From the NCBI RefSeq assembly GCF_037975245.1, contig NC_092569.1:17713501-17777500 (forward strand): a DNA stretch of 64,000 bases, in the 5' to 3' direction. Source of the DNA: Apostichopus japonicus. Its lineage: Eukaryota; Echinodermata; Holothuroidea; Aspidochirotida; Stichopodidae. Positions within the stretch are counted from its first letter, which is position 1; each line of letters begins with the position of its first letter. The notes under the pieces are model-generated. The model was not told the origin of the DNA. It searched no databases and worked only from the letters and a program-made list of their open reading frames with translations. The position numbers were made by a program, and so were the translations under genes. This document shows positions 12,972 through 28,800 of this stretch, piece by piece.

Positions 12972-13047
12972 ATGATGTTCCAAATCGCCAGTCGCATGGT
13001 GTTTATTGCCATTTGCATGTTATATACATGCAATACCTGTACGGCAG
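12972..13047 (+). CDS. MELTF: melanotransferrin exon 1 (signal peptide)
   Basis: First ATG in the open frame, followed at once by a second ATG. It encodes a hydrophobic leader ending CNTCTA. Donor GCAG|GTTAGT, phase 1. Confidence 0.85.
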
Positions 13048-16000
13048 GTTAGTATGTGCCATTAAGTACAATAATCATTGCATATGATCTTGCCCATTTA
13101 GTGGGCCCTGTATAACTAGAACTGTACTAAAAACTTAACTGACGTGTAACTGAGGCCTAGGCTAGGCCACATGCGCTCCAGGCCCACTGTATGAGGCACA
13201 ATATGCCCAACATATGGGATGATCAGGCTACTACTTTTGACTTGAGGCATAGGCCGCCTGTGCATATATGCTTTTAAAACTGCATACATGTCAAGCCCAA
13301 ACATATCTTCAAAGTACTCGCAATTTGGTGACTGCCCAAAAATCTACTGTACTCGACAAAGTGCACATTTCACTCACCACTGTGATTATTTATTGTTCAC
13401 GTCACCATACTGTGGATCTGCAAGTACAAAATCAATACTTTTTGTTAACTAAGAATAAGTTTAGGCAGATACATTGTGCTACGTACTTGCACATTGGAAA
13501 ATTATATTTCTGTGCATTATGAAATTTCAACTTATTCCACCAAAAGTAAGTGATGAACAAAGTAAAACATGGTGCATAATCATAAATAGCCTAAGCAGCT
13601 AGACCTAAGCCTAATTTAATGTCTCAAACAATATCAAAGGCACAACTACGGTTTACCTGTACAAATTTAGCTTGACTTCTGTAACATTAGGGCTCATATC
13701 TTCTACTACTAGTACTAGGCATATATACTACTGTACGTAACGATACGATAGCCAGGTGTGCTAGAGTTGTAAGCATACAGCACACACTGCAAAGTAGAAT
13801 TTAGAGCCGCTACTCCATTAGCATGAATTCGTACATTTTCCCAATTATTTATCTTGTCTTTTAGTTGCAGAATGGTGTGCAAAATAAGGCACTATTACTC
13901 CATGACACGGCCTAATTCACTGAACACTATTATATGCCAGTTATACATACTGTACAATATCAAGGTCTTGCAGCAATTTCTGATCAAAACAATTCAAGTG
14001 CATAGCTTCGTACTGCAGCAGTGATTGTTGTCAAAATTACGTTATGTACGGTATGTGACAAAAAGGCCTAACGTTATGATACTTGAGTGCACACATATGA
14101 TAACTTTGTTATCTCTTCACCTGAAGGGAAAGTGCAAGTTATTACTGATACTTGGTGTTCATTGAGAACTACAGATGCACAATTGTTTTCAGACAATGGA
14201 TGGGGACTATTAGCCAATCAAATCATGGGAATTTGGAAAAGCATCACTGTCAATTCTTAGCATGAAAATCTTTGTAAAGGAATGTTGTAAACCCTGTACC
14301 TTGCGGTTGATTAACAAGTTATGATATATTTATTTTCAAGCAAATTCAATGATCTGTAGAATTGAGAGAAATTTTAGTTCTTGTCAAAAAGAAAGAATGA
14401 AATATGATCAATAAAAATGTGTTTTGTTAATGTTTCCCATTGACCTGGTTGTGCGAGTGTAATTGGGGCTTGTTTCTCCAAAAATTCTGCCCGCTGGTTG
14501 CAAGCAATTCGAAGATTTTGCGCCCCTGGCCAAAACATTGCGTCCGGACGCAGAGTCCTGCGTTCGTAACAATGCTGTTAATAGGCGTACAGTATAGCTG
14601 GATAGATGTAGCGATCCAAAATAGACATTGATTCCAAAAAGATAGAGCTCTGATACTCAATGCCAATTAGAAAATTCCTTTGGATCTTGAAATTTGCTGA
14701 AACTTGTAACCATGTACTGTAGCTAGTAAAATTAGAATGAACTTTGTATAATCAATACTGTAGGTAAGTGCTTACTGAAGGATTTCAATCTGTAGGACTG
14801 ATGTTTTAGATTTAGGATTTTTACAGTGAAAACATAGAAGTACTGTATGTAATTTTCTCTCGTTATGTAGCCATGCATTTGGCCAAAAGTGCGTATCATT
14901 ATATGGCCACAATACAGCATGATATATATTCTAATGGCGATAAAGAGAGCTCTTGAATATAAACCAGCATAATTATTGGTGGACTGTAACAGTTTGCATC
15001 ACCTATTATGCTATTTCCCGTGATTTTGTCAAATATTGTTAACTGGCATTTGAATTTGAAGTTTCTTGGTTTACGACATGCAATATTGTACATGCAGTAT
15101 GCGTTGCTACAGTATAAGTAAACATTTCCGAATCTACTGTGAAAAAATCTGGTACAAGGTCATTTTATGAAATTTTACATTGTATTATAGCACTTGGTGA
15201 AATTTACACTGTATTTTAGTGACCAGTGTATAAAGTTGTAAAAATGCGACCATTCAGTTTCACAGTCCTCATTAAAAAGCCATATTTTCTTGGACGAACC
15301 CCTCCTTGTCCTGGTACTGTACAAATTATCCTATCCCAGCCTACAGTATTGTGCTCCCTATTCCTTGGCAGGGTTGGCCATTGACCAGTGGTGGTTACAT
15401 TTCTTTTGTAGTTGATTTTTCATTTTTTATTGATTGATTGTTCTGTCAAACTATAAAATCAGAAAATTAAAGCATCCACAGGCAAAAAAAAAGAAAAAAA
15501 TTGATGCTGATGAAAGTTCCAGAAATTTGGATAAAAGTCAGAGTGGAGGGACGTGATCATGTTGCTCATAGAGTAGTCTGATGCACACTGTAGAAAAGGT
15601 TTACAGATGTTCACAAACCTAAACAATTCACAACATTTTCAGTGCCACGTGCAAACAGAAAGTTTTAACGCAGCTAATGTAAGTTTGTATTAAATTAATT
15701 TTATCTACAGTACTTCCTATACATCCAGAAGCACTGTATGTGTTTTGAAGGCTCTCATTGTTGTCCTGACTGGACCAGATATTAGTCATGATTATTATTA
15801 TTATTATGATATTATGTGACATGATTACTACATTCCAGTTCCACCCCAAGCTGTGGATCATGTTTTTTTTTTTTTTTCTATAGAGGCTACTGTACATGCC
15901 AGCACAGTTCAAAGGCATCTCACCCTTAAAGCCTTAAAAGAATTATGAAAGCAAACCCTACTGTATGATGTTGTCATCATCATTTGCCATGCAGTGGCCA

Positions 16001-19000
16001 TACTGTAGATATGTACCAGGGAGTTCCATAACAACTATACATGTACTACTACAGTACATGTTACGTTGGCTGTTTACACTCAACTTGAAACTATGAATGC
16101 TTATATTATCAATAAATAGATCAATATCAGATGAAGAGCTGTATGTGGTCTTAGAGCAGATGTATATATATGATGAAATATAAAATTAGACAAACCATGA
16201 AATATTATTCTTGTAATTATATAGTGGTGTCTTTCATAACAAAATTGTGACAGAAATTGTTTTGTTGGTGCATTTTCCAGGACAACACTGGAAAATTCAG
16301 TTAAAAGTCTGTTGGGTAAGACCATACATTGCAGAATAGTAACGTCTCACAGTGCGAGTGAATTCATTCTGTTCATAATTGCATTAAAATAATTAAAAGA
16401 GTTGTCAATACCTACTGTATAACCACATTGCGTCCTAAATTCCCTTGAATTTATGTTATGTACATGTATACTGTAGGTTTGAGGCCAGATTAAAATTATA
16501 TATTCTGTATAGGCCTACACAGCACAAATTTTTATTAACACTGAGGAAACACAAAAAGAGGAGTTTAGCAAAACTTCATTACCCTTGTGAGAGTTACAGT
16601 AGACATACATGATACATTATATATATCCTAAGTGTACACAGTTACAATGTGCAGTGTCTTATGTTACACAGACCTCCACGATGCACATGGTACAGTACAT
16701 CAACACATATGTGGAACAACACATGGATTGTGAGATTCTAGGTATTTTGAAAGGAACAAATGATATTTTCCACTATTTATGTTTCAAAAAATTTCAAAGG
16801 GAATCTGCCTGTTCTCTAATAAACAGGAATTTTACATGACCACTGTGTCTTCTTTACAATTTCATCGATGCACATGTAAATTTTTTTGCTAGACTATGAA
16901 GAATGTTATTTATGCTGTTTTAAAGAGAACTAGATATACAGGGTACAGTACTGTAGTAAGATAGATATTTTTAACAGAAATTGAAATTAAAATGGTGTGC
17001 ATGTTACAGCTGCATGGATATTGTGGGCTTCTACTGTTTGTTTCATTTGATTTTTCATGTGTATTGTTAGACCATATGGTCAATTCCATGGTGACTCGCA
17101 TGACATTTTTACTAAAATTCCTCTCTATTTGATATCATTAAACCAATAAAGAAATTACCTGGGAGGAAAGCATTCATGTAGCAGCGAAAGTCACCTTAAT
17201 GCTTACAACAGTAGACAAAGAATATTTATACCTCAAGTATTGGGGGTGAAATTGGCAAAAAACTAAACGTGACTCGCGTAACAGTTACTATTAGCAAAAA
17301 TCAGAATGCACACACAAATGTTCGATTTCTTATGTCTTATTATTTATGATTGCAGACAGTAGGTAATATACTGTACGAGTAGTACATTTGTTCAGGCAAT
17401 ATATCTTGTCAATTAATATTTATAACAATATTTAGTCTGTTGAGGTCACTCATTTGAAAGTTATAGAAGAAACATCTATCAAAATGTGATTCAAATTACC
17501 TCTCATTTGTCATACAGTATTTGAATAAACCAAAAGTGTAATATTTGAGAAGATACATTCGCTCATAGGATTTTGGGAATGATTGAGCAGTTAAAACCTT
17601 AAAGCAGTATTTTGCGTCCTCGACTATGATATTTCTCAACCTCACTGACTTCACTATGCCATAACGACATACATAACTAGCTTATCTATTTATATTTTAC
17701 TTCAAATGGTGGCATAAAAGTCGAAAAATTTGCAACTTTCAACTGTGTTGTTCTCCAAGATATTTTCCGTTGGGAACCCAATAAACCTCGCCCATAATAT
17801 GAATATTTAAACACTACGAACGTCATTGACAGATACGTAATATAACACCACGCTTGATTTGTGTACAGTCTATATGGCAGTTGTACCAGGGAGTTGTACC
17901 AACGCAAAGTCTTGAATCTATTTTTAGCAACGGCTCATAACTAAACCTGCATCTCTGATTGGTTGAATTCAAACTAGTGGATTTGGGAACTGAATGCGAT
18001 TTAATTTTGTATGTGGAATACTCGCCAATTAACGTTTTTGGCAGGGAGAAACGTGGCTAATATCTTAATTTGCTGTTTTGTGATTTGATGTATGTAAAAA
18101 ACTCGATGGACATGTCAAAAAAGTAGAAAACGGCGACCAAACGCAAAATGCTCATGAATAAACATACTATTCACTGATTGGTGGAATTCAAACTAGTGGA
18201 TTTGGAGATATGAAAACTTTGTCGAGGACACTTTTACTCGTTATCGATATAAATCGTTAATTACTCGCTAATTAAGGCTCTTGGCAGGATGAAACTTGGA
18301 TGGTATCTTAGTTTACTGTTTTATGATTGATACATGTAAAAAAATCGATGCACATGTTAAAAAGGTGGAAAAAAGCGACCCAACGCAAAATGCTGCTTTA
18401 AGGTTGTCAAGTCATATCACATGGCATTGCCAGATACAAATATAGATTGTTTTTGTGTATTACTAAAAAATCAATGACATGTGCTAACTTTCCAAATGTG
18501 GTGATAAAACAGGCATTATATTGCGAATAAATGAGGGTCATTCCGTGTCAAATCACGGATGGCTGTTGCTGCACCCTTTCCAAAAATTCCCAAATTTATT
18601 GTATGATTGGACCACCATAAAATAAGCATATTCTGAAAATTTCAGTTGCATTGCTTTACAATTGGCTGATTTATCACACTTTGAAATTCCGCAATTTGTC
18701 GCCACCATGGCATTTTGGCATTTTCTTGACTTTTGAGGTCTCATTTCTCAGCAATTGAACATTCTACTACCTTTCTAATACAGATGCCTAAAGAGTCTAT
18801 CCCATAGAACAGGAAAATAAAAAATTAGGCTACAAAGATATTGTCTTGTGGAGTTAGGTCAACTTAAAAGTGTCAAAATATTTGATTTTTGTACTTTTCA
18901 CTAAAAAATGTGCTATTTTTAGTGATGAATTGCTCCTAAACCATTGCTTCAGGGTACTTGATTCTTTCAGAGGTTATTATGTCTAGTACAAATATTACAA

Positions 19001-22000
19001 AATAATGATTACAATGCTTTCCTAGACTATGTTTGCAAGTTGTGCAACTCTAAAGTTGCTATTTCATGCTGCGATTCAGCATGAGGTAGGGGTTTTGATG
19101 CCAATTTTTTACCAAAGTAACCATGTTAGAGGTGTCAGGGTTTATACTTTATTAAAAAGTATAAAGTTCTTACACAGTAACAAATTTCAGGGTTCTAGCT
19201 GTTCTCAATATTAATTTATGAAGTTGTTAAGTTGCTCCGATGTACAAAAGAGGTCGTTTTTGACGGCCAATAACTCAAAACGCGTCAAATTAAAAAAAAT
19301 TGATAATTTTTTCTGGAAGAAATATAGTACCACCCTGTTTGTACAAAAAATTTCAGGAGGGTGTTTTGCCTTATTTTGAAATGAAAAATCCTCAAAGTTT
19401 GTCAAAGTCAGTACACACATATGTATGTACAGTGTGTACGTGACTCACGTGACATTCGTAAAGGGTGATTTTCTGCAAAATTTGAATATCTTCTGCAAAG
19501 GAAAATTCAGTAATCCTTTGGTATCTATGTGACGACTTGATATTAATTATTTGGAGTAAAACTTTTGTGCAGGCAAGGAGAAAAAAACAAAAACAGTCAA
19601 TTTTGTGACTCACATGACAGTAAATTGAGTGTATTTACTGTTTTCAATTTACCACTGTTGTCTAATGCCTTGATGTCAAAATAAAATTGAAGCTATTAAG
19701 TGAGCACTATGCTATAGCAAATATAATTAGTCCAACACACAGTTAATAGTTAGAAACACTATCTTGAATTGACGTGACTCGCATGACATTCGTAAAGGGT
19801 GATTTTCCGCAAAATTTGAAAATCTTCTGGAAAGGAAAATTCAGTAATCCTTTTGGTATCTATGTGAAGACTTGATATTCATTATTTGGAGTAAAACTAT
19901 TGTGCAGGCAAGGGAGAAAAAAAACAAAACAGTCAATTTTGTGACTCGCGTGACAGTAAATCGAGGGTGTTTTCAATTCACCACTATTGTCTAATGCCTT
20001 GATGTAGAAAAAAAATTGAAGCTATTAAGTGAGCACTATGCTATAGCAAATATAATTAGTCCAAAAAACTGATGATACCTATGATTACTATGTACAAATC
20101 TGCACAATATGAAATTTCACTGTATTTTTCATAATTGAGTTACTACAGGAACCATTTGTTATTACCAACCCCATAATCAACAAATGATGTGTCGGGGGTG
20201 AAATTTTTTTTTTGATGTCTACAAGTATTCTATTTATTGGAAACTTATACAATTTTAATGTACAATGATTTTAAAATTTTTGGTATGATGTTGACCTTAT
20301 CATGGAATTGACCATATACATCATGGAGGAAATACAGCTACTGTATAGAACATATTGCATGTTTTCACCTATGTTCTTGTTGGTTATTCCAAGTACATAT
20401 GAGAAGAAAAAAAGAACAATTTGACATTGATGTCAAACTTTGCAATCCAACCTCCTGGAATGACCCAAATTAGTCATGTTGAGGAAAGCAGCTTTACCAC
20501 ACACTATGACATCACACACTGACAATATTGCAGCCACTTGATACAGGTTGAAACCATGTGGAGGGTCTGAGTATGTGATGGGTACATGTGAAAGGTGCAC
20601 TGATGCCACAGTCAAAGACTTCAGACTTTACAGGGCTAACATAAGGACTTTTCCTGACCTTTTGAAGTTTACGCTTTGTGTTAAGTTTACGCTTTGTGTT
20701 AAATTGGTGCACCTGTTCAGTGAAGGTGAACTTCAGTACATTAAGGTGGTGAGCACAGAGTTTGTGACCTCAAAGCAAACTTTAAAAAGTTTTCATAACA
20801 ACTGCAACTCTTTGGTACAGAAAGTACTTGTTATAGAGAGTTCATTGTGCACAACCTGTACCGGGTCAAGTAGTGGTCTTAGAACCATAATTGTTTCAGG
20901 TTAAACTGTATGACATACTGTTATTATATACTGTACATGAACTGTATGCCTGTAACTTTATTCACAGCCTGAGCCTACTGTGTACTAGGGCAGTAAGTTT
21001 TGCTTTATAATTGTGTTTGCTTCTGGAACTTTTCATCTTTTGGCTATTGAGTCTCCTCTGTAGCGTGTGTGTGAAGTCTACACATTGTTTGTACACAGTA
21101 TCAACATCTGAAATCATAATTAATAGTTCTAACTGTCCACTAGTACAGTATATATTTAGTTAAGTCAGAGTTCTTTCAGCAAGTTCCTTTGGGAGAGTTA
21201 CAGTTATTTCTGACTAGATACTGTAATTCCAACCTACAGTATTTCTCAGTATACAGTACTACCTTGCAATTAATCAACCGTACTGTACAAAGCCTCTTCT
21301 CCAACACTCCGGTCCCCTGCCCCCCCCCCCCCCCTTTCATTTGGTACAGGTTACAACTGTTCATTGCAGTTTGCTGTGCATTGTTATTGTGTCAACATTA
21401 TTAATACAGTTTGTTCCCCCAAACATAAAGTGCAGTATGTACAGTGAACAGAAATTAATGATGAAAGGGGAGATTTGTTGTACAATGGTGGATTTAATGA
21501 TTTGATTTAGTAATTAAGATACTTATACAGGTACCTGTAGATTAGGCCTACAGTAAGTACAGTAAATCAAGCTAGATGCAGAGTTAAGGTCTCAACGTAC
21601 TGTGTGCGTGCGTGTGTGTGTGAAAAATGTCTATTTCTGGATTTATAACAAAGCTTGCATGGGTAGTCAACTGATGCAATTCTATACACAATGAATTGAT
21701 GACAGTACAGTTCCTACATACAGTAGTACCAAACCTTTAGGACTTTTGTTGGTCTGAGCAGGGAGCTGCTTCTCTAAGTTACTCTAGCTAGAGTATAAGC
21801 TACGATACGATACGATACACCTCGTGTTCTGCTTCCACCCGAAGGTGCTTCAGCAAACTAAGGAAATCCTTAGTCGGTAATTATTGAGGTTCCAAGTTTT
21901 TTGTGCGTGGAAGGACACCGGCGAATTTCGCCTTCTCTTTTCGAATAGTGCCCTGAAGTAACGAGGCAGGGGTGTGTAGTCCTGCTCCCGGGACCGCAAT

Positions 22001-22767
22001 TTAACGTCCCCTCCGAAGGACGTGAGTACCGCTTCCACGTGTAGCCACTTTCCTACCACGAGAAAGGAGCGGGGTGAAAATTGGTGTCAGTGTCGACACC
22101 GAGGTTTGAACCAGGGACCTCAGGTACTGCAGACGTGCACTCTCCCGTTCTGCCACCTCACCGCTCAGTATAAGCTCCCTGGTCTGAGACTAAGTGGATT
22201 CAATTTTAACACCTACAGTAAGCCTCCTGAGGTCTCAAGAAGAATTTAACAAACATACCTGAAGGAACTGAAGGTGACACCTTGAGCATTCTTAATAAGA
22301 GACCTTTAGAGTAAAGACTGGCACTCCAAACCTTTATGACTTTGTTGGGTCTGGGACTAAGGGGATTATCTATTATAATACCTACTGTAAGGTATCAGGA
22401 AGGAAAACAAATATGTCTGAAGGTGAAACCTTGAGCGTATTCTTAATAACAGAACTTTAGAGTAGAGACTGCTTTGTTGTATTGACAAATTTTGTCTCTC
22501 CTTGTTGATTTCACCTTCACAGATAAAGCAGCAAGATGGTGTACAATTTCAGCTCCAGAACAGAAGAAATGCGAGAGCATGAAGATGGCATTTGCAGATG
22601 AAGGATTGTCCCCTGCTATTATGTGTGTTAATCGTGCAAGCAGAGAGGTAAAATATATATCTGTATGTATACATGTATAGTAAACCTCATATTAAACCAT
22701 GTAAAGAAAAAACAGCACCATACATGACATTTTAATAGACCAAGTTAAATATTATAAGTCACAGTCA

Positions 22768-22807
<40 letters not shown>

Positions 22808-25800
22808 TGGAAATTGGATGATAACAAGAGCTCAAAACATTAAAAATTGTCAACAACATATAAGACGTAAAATAATATACATAGATATGAAAACGTTTCT
22901 ATAAAATATAAAGATGAACACAAATATAAAATGTACAGGGTACCTACAAAATATAAAAGCGTACACAAATATATAAATGCCCTGGTATGCAATATAAAGT
23001 CTACAAGGTATAAAATTGTTTAACGGCTTTGGTGCGCATTGTATATCTTCACAGCAGAAGGATAAAAACTGTCAGTAAATTTTTTAGAACCCCTAAAAGT
23101 ACACATTCTTTTGCCTGAAGGCAGGAACTTGAAATAATCAGTTACTGGGTGGTAATCATCATTCAGTATATTTTCAACACATTTTAAACCAATGGTTTGT
23201 GACCTATGGGATGTTGGGATCAAAATGTCAGTCCCTCTACAGTACAGAGTGACTGAGATATTGTACTGTAGGTGTGTTCAGAAGACTGGTTGACATGACA
23301 CAGAGTGACACCAATATGTACTCTAAATTTTTACTGTTTAAATAACTGGATTTTGTTAAGAGCACTGCAGCCTGGCCCATTCACAGAGATGATGTTAGGG
23401 GATCCATGTGCCTGGGTTTTCAAATTTGTACTGAAGAGGTTTTAACAGTTAACTGCACATCAAATAGATAGGCACCCTAGATTATATAAAACAGTAACAT
23501 TAGATCAAATCTGGCAACTAGGGCACTTTAATCATACTACAGATAAATAATTAAGTTGGTTTTTGTCTCTGTTTGAATTGACCAAATTGATCAACTCTGT
23601 CCCAATTCATTTAAATAAATAATTTAATTCATGTAAATAATCAAAACACATTGTCTCTGCTCTCTTTACTTTTTTTGACAATGAAAAAACCGACTGTTCT
23701 CTAAGTATTATAATAATGAACAAGATATAACGTTATCGGTAACTTCCTCTCGTATGCAATGCAAAGTTCTTCATATCATGTATCAGTTCTGCAGATATCT
23801 GTTAATGTACTTTTTGATTACGTGCACATACTGTACAATCTGTAGAAGAAAGAAAATTGCCACAGACTTAATTTATTGTACAGTACAGATGTTAGATGCT
23901 CACTAGTGGAAGCTTCCATGAATGGATCGATGTGAAGGCTGAAACAGGGCAGTCTAATTACTGAATTAATTTGAACTTGAAAAAAAACACTGTACATTGT
24001 GTGAACACCTGTGATAAATTTTATTTACCCGTATTTCTATTCTAACAAGAAAATCAATTTGTTTGCCTTGAAGCAATGTTCTGTTCTGAGAAAAACATTG
24101 CTTTGCAGATCGTTATAAATTTATGCATTTCTGCTGTAATAGATCTTATTAATATTCAGTTTTTGAGATATCTTTGAGAATGACTAATCATAAAATCCTA
24201 TATATGGGTCAAAATACAGTTCTAGGTTACGAAAGTGTGACATTCATTGTAAAAAATGAACATAGACAGACATTTGTGAAACATGTTTTATTTGAACATG
24301 CAATATCTTCAGCAGACAATCAAAGAACAGTAAGATAGTTTGTTAACAGGAAGTCAAGTTTTGAGCACAAGAATGAGAATTTTTTTTTTTTTTGTACGTA
24401 ACTTGGTGTCCACCACATCGTATTGTTAGCAATGCCATTTCACATGCTTTAAGGCCATAAACCAATGCAAGTAGCTTAATTTATTTCTGAAAAAGCTTTG
24501 CTTATATTTTAAATGATCCTAAAGTGTGCATAAAGCCAAGTTGACATACCAGGCAGGGTGGACACCGTTACGTACAATTAAACCATTACATTTAACACAC
24601 TAAAGTAATTGTATGATGTAATCTCAGGGCTTAAAATCCTTTTATTTGTATAAAAACGAAATTTCCTTATGAATTAGCTATGTTTAATTACATGAACTGC
24701 CAACCACACAGTCTTTGAGAATGAAACTTGAAGTAAAGTGTTCGTAACAAGGACACCAAATAGAACTAGCGAATGGACAAATCTGTGCACAAACTTGTCT
24801 CTTCTTTTTTCCTTCATATTCAGCTCACTTCTGCATAAACACAGGAGCATATATCTATTTTACTAACATGCACCACGTGGAGCATGTGGTAGAACATATT
24901 GTTTTCAAGGAATGAGATGCAAAGTGGCAAGATGCTTGGCAACCCCATATTGGAAATAATCATTACACAACATTCTTTTTCCGTTCAGCCAGGTCAAGAT
25001 TTCCTGCACCTTCAGGAGGAAGCACAATGGAAGAGGCTCAGACCTACATCAATGTTTGTCTTTATACAACATATTTTTGCTGTCAATCACATTCAACTGA
25101 ATTATCAATTTATGAATTCTTACAAATATCTTAAAATAGTCATTTCGAACTATGCAAAAATAACTACAACATTGAATACGGAATGAAATAATGCATCCAA
25201 TATATCATGGATATTTGTCATAATGAATTAATATTCTATGAATTATAATGTAATGAAAATTGAATGAATACAAAGTAATGTGGTACATTGTATTGTACAA
25301 CAGGTAGTGAAGTTGAGTTTGCATTTTCAGTTCTTCAGGTCAACACATACTTTGGAAGAGTAACTTATATTTTCATAGCAGTGTTCATCTTGCTGACATC
25401 TTCATTGCTAAAGCGAAATTGCTCTCTTTTGTTGGCCAGTTCTGGATACCCAATTGTACAAAGTATGCTACTTCTTGGTTCCCATGAATCATCCTTTAAT
25501 GCAGGCCATACATACAAGTTGCTGCCACATTGCTTCATAAATCTTACATGGATTTCCTCCTTGTTGTCAGTTTGCCCAAGGACCTGGTGAAATGAATACA
25601 CAAGTGAACATTATTTGATTTGCTTGTTTTGCAAAATTATATTGATAATCATAATTAATGAAGTGACACCAGCATAGGAGGGGTAGAAAATGCCTATTGA
25701 TTCAAAATTGTTATTCTCTCCTGATCTATTTGTGGTAGAAAAAACAGCAAGAACATACATTATTTGCATCGTAAGAAATGCTGGGACCTGAGAGTGGGAG

Positions 25801-28800
25801 GGGGGGGGGGGCTTATGACACCACTGCAAATTATTCAGGATTGGCATTTACTTGAAATCCCTTTAATTACCAAGCTCATGTTGTTGAAATTGATTCAACA
25901 TCTTTTCAAATGTATTACTCACCTCCCCAATAAACACAGAGCAGGACTGTTTTCCAAACAGCTTTACAGCGACAAACGTTCCAGGTTGCAGCCTATCCTC
26001 AGGATCTGTTTCAACTCTAAGTACAAAAATGAATAAAATGTTTAGTTAAAATCAATATTAACTTAATTATGACTGGAAATCAATTACAAAATAAATACAC
26101 AACTTTTCAATACATATTAAAGATAAATGCCTTCTTAACAAATATTTCAATATTTTTAATATGTACAATTTGGGTTAACAATGCTAGGAACAATAACCTT
26201 AAATTTGAATAAGACAAAAATATCACTGTGAAGAAGATTGTTATACCTATTGGATCCAGGTGCCCTGCTTTCAAGACTGGCTCTTGTTGACTCAGGATTG
26301 ATATCACTGTCTTTAGTTGATGCAGCATAGTCCTTCACTTCAGGTTTTTCACAGATGATAGTTGTGATGCAGTCACTTACAGGGGAAGGTAGGTCAAAGG
26401 TTAAAGGCTCTCCCATGGATGAAAGAAACCCACAGCATGAATTATCAGGAACAGGTAGGTCACAGTTTGGAGTTTTGCTCCTTGATGATGGAACATCACA
26501 GTACGAGGGTAAGTTACTTTGGTTTATTTTCTTGCCAGTCTGTAGCTGAAAAATACCAACTGGACCCGCAAAGAGAACGTTGATGCAATTGTCATATTCC
26601 CCGCGAATGCACTTGCTGCAAAAGCAACTCCTCTCTCTGGCCATTATTATTGATGGCATAACCCCCACAAAACAATGCAGACTTCTTGTTTGAGGGACTG
26701 GTTTTAGTCCCTCGTTTCGTTCTTGCCTTTCTCTCTGTATTTCCCCATCTCTAACAAAGAAAAATGTCCTTCTGGAGTGGACATGCTTTTCTGGTACAGA
26801 CTGTAAGTAGTCCCGCCCATACTTGTAGAGGTCGTGAGCATTAGAAATTATGACCTGCCTCCCTTTCACAGCAGATGCTGCTAATCGTTTCAAGACGCCA
26901 ATCTCGCCATCACAAGGCCCTTTCCCGTGCCTACTACCAAAGAAGTGTTTCTCGACTTTGCAGCCTAGGTCTTCCATTCCATATGACGCTTCATTAAAGG
27001 AAGTTTTGTTCTTGTACTGACTCCCTGCTCCGTCAGAAAAGTGCACTTGCTTGGTAAAGGAGATCCCTTGTCTTCTTAGGTACTCGGTAGCAATTTCAAC
27101 AAAGTGATGGACAGCATGCTGGTCATGAGTGCGGTCATCAGAAACAAACATGAGAGATTCATGGACTACCTCATCACATGATTCCTCTGGGCAGTTGAAG
27201 TAAGCTACAACAGGGTGAATGGTAGCCTGGTTGTAGCTCCAGTGAGCACTTTGTGCCTCGTCTTGGTAGTGACAGTTATAATTTTCCGCAAAATCTAAAC
27301 AGAAGACAACCCATTTATCAGGGATGCTTTTGCAGAGGTTACTGAATTGCATGGCCTGCCATTTAGCGTTAGCTAAATGTTTTGCAAATGGTTCCAGTTT
27401 TGTTGCCAGGATATTCACCAGTTCTCCAATAGTGCCAGATTTAATCTTGAGAATCATTCTCTTTCCTTTCTCTGTTAGTGACATTTCCCATGACTTCCAT
27501 TGCACCTCAGATTTTCCCTGAACTTCAAGGAGAGGGTGCAAATGTTCTCTCACTTTATTCACACCACATTCATTACAGACTCGATCCACACATTCTTTCT
27601 TCGGGAAACTGCCCACTGTTGAACAAACCGTAATTTCAGATGCGGCATATACATCTTTGATAGCAGCAACCTTTTTGCCAGATGTGGAAATTTTTGGTCT
27701 CAAGGCTTCCAATATGAACTTAACATTGACACAATATTCACACATGCATTGCAGCAATTTTGTGTGTGACATTGGTTTAACATTAGCGGGGCGGAGTTTC
27801 TGGAACTGGCTGAGCGAGATTATGATGTGTGGATTCTCTTCTTTGAAAATTTTGTATGCACAAGAAGTTGTGCACTCCATAACCTTCCCAGAATTGGACT
27901 TTCTTGCCATTGGCAGCTCACGAGTAATGTCACCACGACTGTAGAAGTCAGTCACCTTTCTTACTTTGTCAGCGTCAAAAGCATCCTTTCGTTTCTTTCT
28001 TTCCAGTGTGACACCAGGTGACTTGGTTAGAAAATTCCAGCTGAACCCAAATTCTCTTTGGGCAGTCTTCTTCTTCACCTTATTTTTAATTGTTAACACT
28101 AAGTGCAGTAGTCGGCGAAGCTGTAGATCACGAGGTGAACGTGACCTCTTGATTTCCTGGATGACTTTCTTCACAGAGTTACTTTCCAGAAATGTGAGCC
28201 TTTTCCTCTGTGTAGGGCTGTAAATGAGCTTCTGTTTTAAAGCAGTTTTTCCGGGGTGTTGCATTCTGTACGACACTTGATAAAACCTCAGCAAACTTTT
28301 GAGGATTCTTTGGCAGAATACGCAGTGATCTAGAGACTGCTTTCCTTTTGGCATTTTGAGAGGCAAATACCCCAATACCAGGCTGTGCAGTGGGTGATGG
28401 AGTATAGGCATTGAGAGGTGTCTGTTGACAGGGACTGCTACTTCTGGCTGCTCTTTGTGCAGCGTAACGTTCCCGCCTAGCCTCATTCACTCTTCTCCTC
28501 TTTTGCGCCGACATTTTCTGCCTCTGTCTTTTCTTGTCTTGGCGCCACTTCTCTCTCAGACTTTTCTTCTCTGCCCTCGTGTATGTTCTGCTCTTGTTTG
28601 CACCTCCTAAGCCTGCTTCCTTCTTTCTTTGTCTGTACTTCCACATTCTTATGCGACTTAATTCTCTGTCTCTCACCTGCTGCTCTTCGCTCCGATTGGC
28701 CCGCCATAGTTTAAGTCGTATCTTTTCTTTCTCAGAAAAACTTTGGTACTGATCAGATTCTTTGCGTTGTCTTCTGTAAATCCTTTGATACTCTGCCTGA

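Noticed and set aside
20548-20904. 118-codon plus-strand ORF in melanotransferrin intron 1
   Set aside because: No domain, low-complexity duplication inside, and no splice sites joining it to the gene.
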